This document shows, piece by piece, positions 48,180-51,473 of a DNA stretch of 51,473 nucleotides (its first letter is position 1; each line of letters opens with the position of its first letter). Origin of the DNA: a virus; IMG/VR virus record IMGVR_UViG_3300046007_014013, positions 1-51,473 of that record; one strand, 5' to 3'. The notes beneath the pieces are model-generated. The model was given only the letters and a program-made list of their open reading frames with translations. It made no database searches and was not told the DNA's origin. The translations under genes were made by a program, and so were the position numbers.

Positions 48180-48375
48180 TGGGAAAATAAAACGTCAGAC
48201 AAAACTACCAAAAACGCGATCGCAAAAAAGTAATTTGGGCAGCACGTCAGATAGTTTTCTTTACTATAGGGATTTTGTCTGACGCTTCATATAACTTTAC
48301 ATAATCAAAAATCCTCCAAATCTTTATACAGTAAGATTTTGGAGGATTTAGTGTAATTTACTTGACGATTGGGAC
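48180..48375. repeat. TGACG repeat island C2
   Basis: CGTCA/TGACG at 48193, 48245, 48280 and 48363, a HIP1 site at ~48216, and hairpin AAATCCTCCAAA / TTTGGAGGATTT at 48309-48349. 48246-48283 (GTCAGA...TCTGAC) is the inverted relative of 35794-35836. 48351-48367 matches the left part of island A. Confidence 0.7.
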
Positions 48376-48409
48376 TTATAGTCATCAGTTTTGACAAACT
48401 TATAAGACC

Positions 48410-49210
48410 TTAAAAAGATGTAATTTGCTGTTGTAAATGTCGTAAATTGTCCCAAACCGTTATTGTATTAGGGTGATTAGCTCCTAGCGTTCGTTCAGAC
48501 ATAGCTAAAGCATCAAGGTAGAGAGGTTCTGCTTCACTGTATCTTCCTTGACCTTTGTAAAGACCTGCTAAATTGTTTAAACTAGTAGCAAGATCAGGAT
48601 GGTCGCCTGTAAATAGCCGACTTCTCATTTCTAAAGCATCAACGTAGAGAGGTTCTGCTTCACTGTATTTTCCTTGGTTTTTGTAAAGAAATGCTAAATT
48701 GTTTAAAATAGTAGCAACATCAGGATGGTCGCCTGTAAATAGCCGCTTTGTCATTTCTAAAGCTTCAAGGTAGAGAGGTTCAGCTTCACTGCATCTTCCT
48801 TGACTATGGTAAAGACCTGCTAAATTGTTTAAAATAGTAGCAACATTAGGATGGTCACTTGTAAATAACCGCTTTCCCGTTTCTAAAGCATCAAGGTAGA
48901 GAAGTTCAGCTTCACTGTATTTTCCTTGGCTTTCGTAAAGACTTGCTAAATTGTTTAAGCTAGTAGCAAGATCTAGTTTTTGAAATTTAGTTTGTAAAAC
49001 TATTGCTTTCTCAAGATATTCTTGAGCTAAAGTTAATTCTTTTTGTCTATCTGTAGATTTTGCTGATTTTACTCGTTTAGCATACAAAGTACCTAACTGA
49101 CTGTAGAGAACTTCTGTTTTACTACTATCTGCTCCCCATTGCTGAATAGCTTCTGCTAAAGATGCTTCTAATTGTTCTGGTGAAAAAACAGAACCTTCTT
49201 GATACGTCAT
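48410..49210 (-). CDS. TPR-repeat protein (266 aa)
   Basis: Four to five 42-residue tetratricopeptide repeats of the kinesin-light-chain type (SLNNLAGLY.SQG.YSEAEPLYLDALE..KRLF..DHP.VAT) at ~80-260 after a helical N-terminus. Acts as protein-binding scaffold. In Nostocales such repeats usually belong to larger NB-ARC or CHAT proteins; here no enzymatic domain is attached, so it may be a fragment captured from the host. Repeats are close at DNA level, which allows copy-number change. Own ACGGTAG promoter. Confidence 0.85.
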   Translation of the reverse strand: MTYQEGSVFSPEQLEASLAEAIQQWGADSSKTEVLYSQLGTLYAKRVKSAKSTDRQKELTLAQEYLEKAIVLQTKFQKLDLATSLNNLASLYESQGKYSEAELLYLDALETGKRLFTSDHPNVATILNNLAGLYHSQGRCSEAEPLYLEALEMTKRLFTGDHPDVATILNNLAFLYKNQGKYSEAEPLYVDALEMRSRLFTGDHPDLATSLNNLAGLYKGQGRYSEAEPLYLDALAMSERTLGANHPNTITVWDNLRHLQQQITSF

Positions 49211-49244
49211 TACCTTCTCTCCCGTTACTTTTTAACTTACTCCC

Positions 49245-49273
49245 ACTATACATTATCCCTCTACCGTTGTCAA
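49245..49273 (-). promoter_or_regulatory. Promoter of the ACGGTAG family (minus)
   Basis: TTGACA, spacer ACGGTAGAGGGATAATG (17), TATAGT, then the GTTAAAAAGTAA leader. Drives the TPR gene. Confidence 0.8.
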
Positions 49274-49336
49274 GTAGTTTAATTTAAATTTAATTTAAAT
49301 AACAGTATTTAAGGCATAATTAAAATTTAAAGTGAT

Positions 49337-49577
49337 ATGTCAGGACAGAAAAATAGAATTACTGTGCAAATTAGTGAGAGAAATAAAGATTTACTTGAGA
49401 TAGACGCTTGGCTTTCGGGAAGGACTGTATCGTTGTGTGCTGGGGTTATGTTAAGTGAAAAAATACAAGAGGAAGAGCTAAGGATTAAGGAAGATTTAGA
49501 ATATTTGGCAAAAAAAAAGAGGCTTAACACCAGAAGAATTAACTAAATTAATCCTTAATGATGAAATAAGCCTCTAG
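49337..49577 (+). pseudogene. Small protein split by one extra A in an A9 run
   Basis: ATG 49337 reads MSGQKNRITVQISERNKDLLEIDAWLSGRTVSLCAGVMLSEKIQEEELRIKEDLEYLAKKKRLNTRRIN to a stop at 49546. Dropping one A from the run at 49510-49518 gives ...DLEYLAKKRGLTPEELTKLILNDEISL to TAG 49575, a more typical acidic C-terminus. The first part (ITVQISERNKDLLEIDAWLSGRTVSLCAGVMLSEKI) fits a ribbon-helix-helix DNA-binding fold as in plasmid copy or antitoxin proteins. Confidence 0.55.
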
Positions 49578-49696
49578 CTCGAAGGGTAAAAACCCGCGCT
49601 TAAATTCTCTCCATTAATTTTTCTGCGAAGCGTGCAAGCGATTCTTTTAATACTCCGCAGGAGCTTATTTGAATTTGAACCATATAGGGGAATAGC

Positions 49697-50119
49697 TTAT
49701 CCTCTTATAGGTTTAGGCAATAGCTTTTTCTCTTGCATCAATTTCTCTATTTGCCGAAAAACTAAATACTGCAATTCTGCTAAACAACTCTCTTCACAAC
49801 CATATTTGTCTTCATAATTAACTTCTGGGAACTCCAAACACCTACCCACCCATATACAGCCTTCTTTTTTTACAATATACGAATAAGAGAGATGGTTGTG
49901 AAACTCAAGGTTTTCTATTTCTGGGTTTGGGGATATTTCTTCCCAGTCTTTGTTCGTACATATAGGTGACTCTCCCCACACCGGTTCGTTATAAAGAGAG
50001 CAAAACCACATCGCTTCAGATGGATCATTTTGTATTTGGTGGTATTCATCCCAACTATTTGCTAGTGTTGCAAATCTACAATAGCTATCATAACCAGCGC
50101 ACGCTACAGGTCTTTCCAT
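49697..50119 (-). CDS. HicB-antitoxin-like protein (140 aa)
   Basis: Start ATG 50119 (MERPVACAGYDS), with AAGAGGA upstream. Residues ~75-140 (SYSYIVKKEGCIWVGRCLEFPEVNYEDKYGCEESCLAELQYLVFRQIEKLMQEKKLLPKP) follow the HicB partial RNase H pattern: strand, C/V..P, G.....A/C..L, helix, LP.P. The first 70 residues are unrelated and Trp/Cys-rich. No HicA toxin gene is next to it, so the antitoxin role is doubtful. Confidence 0.5.
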   Translation of the reverse strand: MERPVACAGYDSYCRFATLANSWDEYHQIQNDPSEAMWFCSLYNEPVWGESPICTNKDWEEISPNPEIENLEFHNHLSYSYIVKKEGCIWVGRCLEFPEVNYEDKYGCEESCLAELQYLVFRQIEKLMQEKKLLPKPIRG

Positions 50120-50152
50120 CAGCAAATCCTCTTACTTTTTTAACTTACTCCC

Positions 50153-50181
50153 ACTATACATTATCCCTCTACCGTTGTCAA
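50153..50181 (-). promoter_or_regulatory. Promoter of the ACGGTAG family (minus)
   Basis: TTGACA, spacer ACGGTAGAGGGATAATG (17), TATAGT and the GTTAAAAAAGTAA leader; drives the HicB-like gene. Confidence 0.8.
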
Positions 50182-50187
50182 GTACCT

Positions 50188-50262
50188 TTCCTAAATTTCC
50201 CAAATTTAGCCAACTCCTTAAAAATAAATTTTTGCCAAATTTAGCCAAATTTTTTAATTTGC
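50188..50262. repeat. parC-like iterons upstream of parM
   Basis: Short direct repeats based on CCAAATTTAG: CCTAAATTT (50190), CCAAATTTAGCCAA (50200 and 50235), CCAAATTT (50245), ending near the parM promoter. In ParMRC systems the ParR-binding centromere lies in this place. Confidence 0.6.
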
Positions 50263-50265
50263 CCC

Positions 50266-50295
50266 TTGACCGACGGTATGGATGTATGGTATAAC
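50266..50295 (+). promoter_or_regulatory. parM promoter, ACGGTAG family
   Basis: TTGACC at 50266, TATAAC at 50290, 18-base spacer GACGGTATGG.... The leader contains AAAAAGTAAGTTAAAAAGTAA. Confidence 0.75.
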
Positions 50296-50322
50296 TTAAA
50301 AAGTAAGTTAAAAAGTAAGGCA

Positions 50323-51405
50323 ATGAAGACATATATAGGACTGGACGCAGGACACAATAATTTAAAATTAGTCTTGCAAGATGAAGGTCAGGAAAATATA
50401 GAGAAGGTAATTATGCCGTCCTATATACTTTTGCAAGAAAGTTTATTCTCAAAAAGTTCATTAAAAACTCCAGGACTAGTCCGTTATTTAGATGGGACTA
50501 GGGAAGATTTAAAAAATAAAGCTTGGTTAATGGGTGCGGCTGCAATTGAAGCTAACGAAAAAGCTTCCGTCCCACTCGCGGCCGTAGCAGACGGAAATGG
50601 AAAAGTCGAATATTGCCTTCACAGTCTTTTAAGTTTGTTGAGTAATTTTCCCCCGCGAGAAGGTTGGGATATTATTTTAAGTTGTTCCAACCACCGAGCC
50701 GATGTCTACGGCAAGGTAATTAAAAAATCCTTAGAGGGATGGCACAAAGTGTCCTTAGCAGGAAAAGAAACTTTAGTCAACGTTACTGTGGCGGACGTTG
50801 TAGATGAGGCAACTCACTATAAGCCTAAAAATAGTGGAGGGGACGTTGTGCTTTTAGACTTTGGTGGAGGTACATCCATATTCGTTAAGTACAGTGCCCA
50901 AGGAATTAACGTCGCCAGGGAAGTCGTTGATGTGGGAGTAGACGACTTAATTAACTTAATTTACGATGACAAAGAAACATACTCATTACTCCACAAGGAC
51001 AGGTCAAGGCACGAAATTAGGAAAGGTCTGGAAAACTCCAAAGGGGATAGAGTTTTCTATGGACTAGAAGGTAGGGGAGGCATAGAAATTACGCCAATTT
51101 ACATCCGTAATTTAAAAACTTGGTTAAGTGCATATATGAAAGATATCCTTAGCCTTACGAGTAAATCTTTACGCGCTGGCGCAACATTGCAGCTAATTGG
51201 TGGAGGATCACTTCTCCCTAATTTAGAAGATATCCTTACGGCAATTCTTACGCGGGGCGGTAAAGAAGCCCATACGATTAATAAAGTTACGAAAATAGCC
51301 TTATGGGCTAATTCTTTAGCTTTATTAGAGTTAAGCAAAGCCTACAAAATTAAAAACTTTAGCAAGAGCAAGATTTCATTAGTTAGCGTGAGGGTAGCTG
51401 AATAA
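50323..51405 (+). CDS. parM: ParM-like plasmid-segregation actin ATPase (360 aa)
   Basis: Polymerises to push sister plasmids apart. Actin-fold motifs: phosphate 1 YIGLDAGHNNLKL (~4-16), connect/phosphate 2 VVLLDFGGGTSIFVKY (~184-199), adenosine motif LQLIGGGSLLPNLEDI (~287-302). An in-frame upstream start would begin inside the -35 box, so ATG 50323 is the true start. Stop TAATG overlaps the next ATG. Length is typical for ParM and related Alp proteins. It marks the element as a low-copy plasmid at least in part of its life. Confidence 0.85.
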   Translation: MKTYIGLDAGHNNLKLVLQDEGQENIEKVIMPSYILLQESLFSKSSLKTPGLVRYLDGTREDLKNKAWLMGAAAIEANEKASVPLAAVADGNGKVEYCLHSLLSLLSNFPPREGWDIILSCSNHRADVYGKVIKKSLEGWHKVSLAGKETLVNVTVADVVDEATHYKPKNSGGDVVLLDFGGGTSIFVKYSAQGINVAREVVDVGVDDLINLIYDDKETYSLLHKDRSRHEIRKGLENSKGDRVFYGLEGRGGIEITPIYIRNLKTWLSAYMKDILSLTSKSLRAGATLQLIGGGSLLPNLEDILTAILTRGGKEAHTINKVTKIALWANSLALLELSKAYKIKNFSKSKISLVSVRVAE

Positions 51406-51473
51406 TGAAAGATTACGACAGAGTAAGTTTACCCCCCGCACTAGCTAAAGCTCTCCACACCCACATCCAAAGT
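51405..51473 (+). CDS. Start of a ParR-like gene (partial, 23 codons)
   Basis: MKDYDRVSLPPALAKALHTHIQS, cut by the window edge. It overlaps the parM stop by one base, as adaptor genes do in ParMR operons. The VSLPPALAKAL.. pattern would fit a ribbon-helix-helix N-terminus, but too little is visible to confirm. Confidence 0.5.
   Translation, partial: MKDYDRVSLPPALAKALHTHIQS

Noticed and set aside
48410-49210. TPR protein as an NB-ARC or CHAT defence protein
   Set aside because: Only the repeats and a short helical N-terminus are present; no nucleotide-binding or protease motif.
1-51473. tRNA, rRNA, integrase, insertion-sequence transposase
   Set aside because: No cloverleaf-like sequence, rRNA stretch, tyrosine/serine recombinase motif or DDE transposase was recognised.

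Overview
The window reads as a phage-plasmid, or a large plasmid-borne prophage, of a filamentous heterocyst-forming cyanobacterium (Nostocales-like). Host evidence: about 18 HIP1 octamers (GCGATCGC), a nine-copy heptanucleotide tandem repeat of the STRR type, AT-rich cyanobacterial-style coding sequence, and an adenosylcobalamin-dependent (class II) ribonucleotide reductase. Phage evidence: an almost complete siphovirus-type head and tail gene set on the minus strand. Plasmid evidence: a ParM-like actin with an iteron-bearing upstream region and the start of a downstream partner, plus a DarB-like methylase-helicase. No integrase, tRNA or rRNA gene was seen.

Layout. 1-8987 (-): one continuous, right-truncated reading frame of at least 2995 codons, a tape measure protein that also carries a serine-hydrolase-like motif, a protein-kinase-like domain and an M23 peptidase. 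8993-13308 (-): tail assembly chaperone pair joined by a -1 frameshift on an A8 run, tail tube, neck and connector proteins. 13372-15783 (-): protease, scaffold and major capsid fused in one polypeptide. 15879-19262 (+): class II RNR with an intein inserted exactly at the catalytic cysteine. 19428-21913 (-): hypothetical structural gene and portal. 22005-28459 (+): an inserted block with Dam-like and Dcm-like methylases, small hypothetical genes, and tail-fibre genes, one of them GC-rich in its 3' part. 28448-29962 (-): terminase large subunit. 30000-33800 (+): repeat-rich accessory genes. 33908-34549 (-): probable small terminase. 35094-36024: about 0.9 kb without genes, full of hairpins and TGACG repeats. 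36092-42957 (+): coiled-coil/repeat protein and the 1908-residue methylase-helicase. 43024-47214 (-): a seven-gene cluster of membrane and helical proteins ending in a membrane-anchored P-loop ATPase. 47500-50119: second repeat island, small accessory genes, TPR protein, HicB-like protein. 50188-51473 (+): parC-like iterons, parM, and the first codons of a parR-like gene.

How it fits together: the minus-strand genes build and package a siphovirus particle. The RNR supplies deoxynucleotides. The methylases and the DarB-like protein probably modify or protect DNA. The ParM locus keeps the element as an extrachromosomal replicon. At least ten promoters scattered over the accessory (mostly plus-strand) genes share a -35 region followed by an ACGGTAG core, often with a common leader, which suggests one regulon. 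Three noncoding islands share TGACG-flanked, hairpin-bearing repeats that could be replication or partition sites, or a small mobile repeat family. Three short accessory genes each appear broken by one extra base in a homopolymer.

Everything here is read by eye from the sequence; family assignments rest on motifs, not on database searches.
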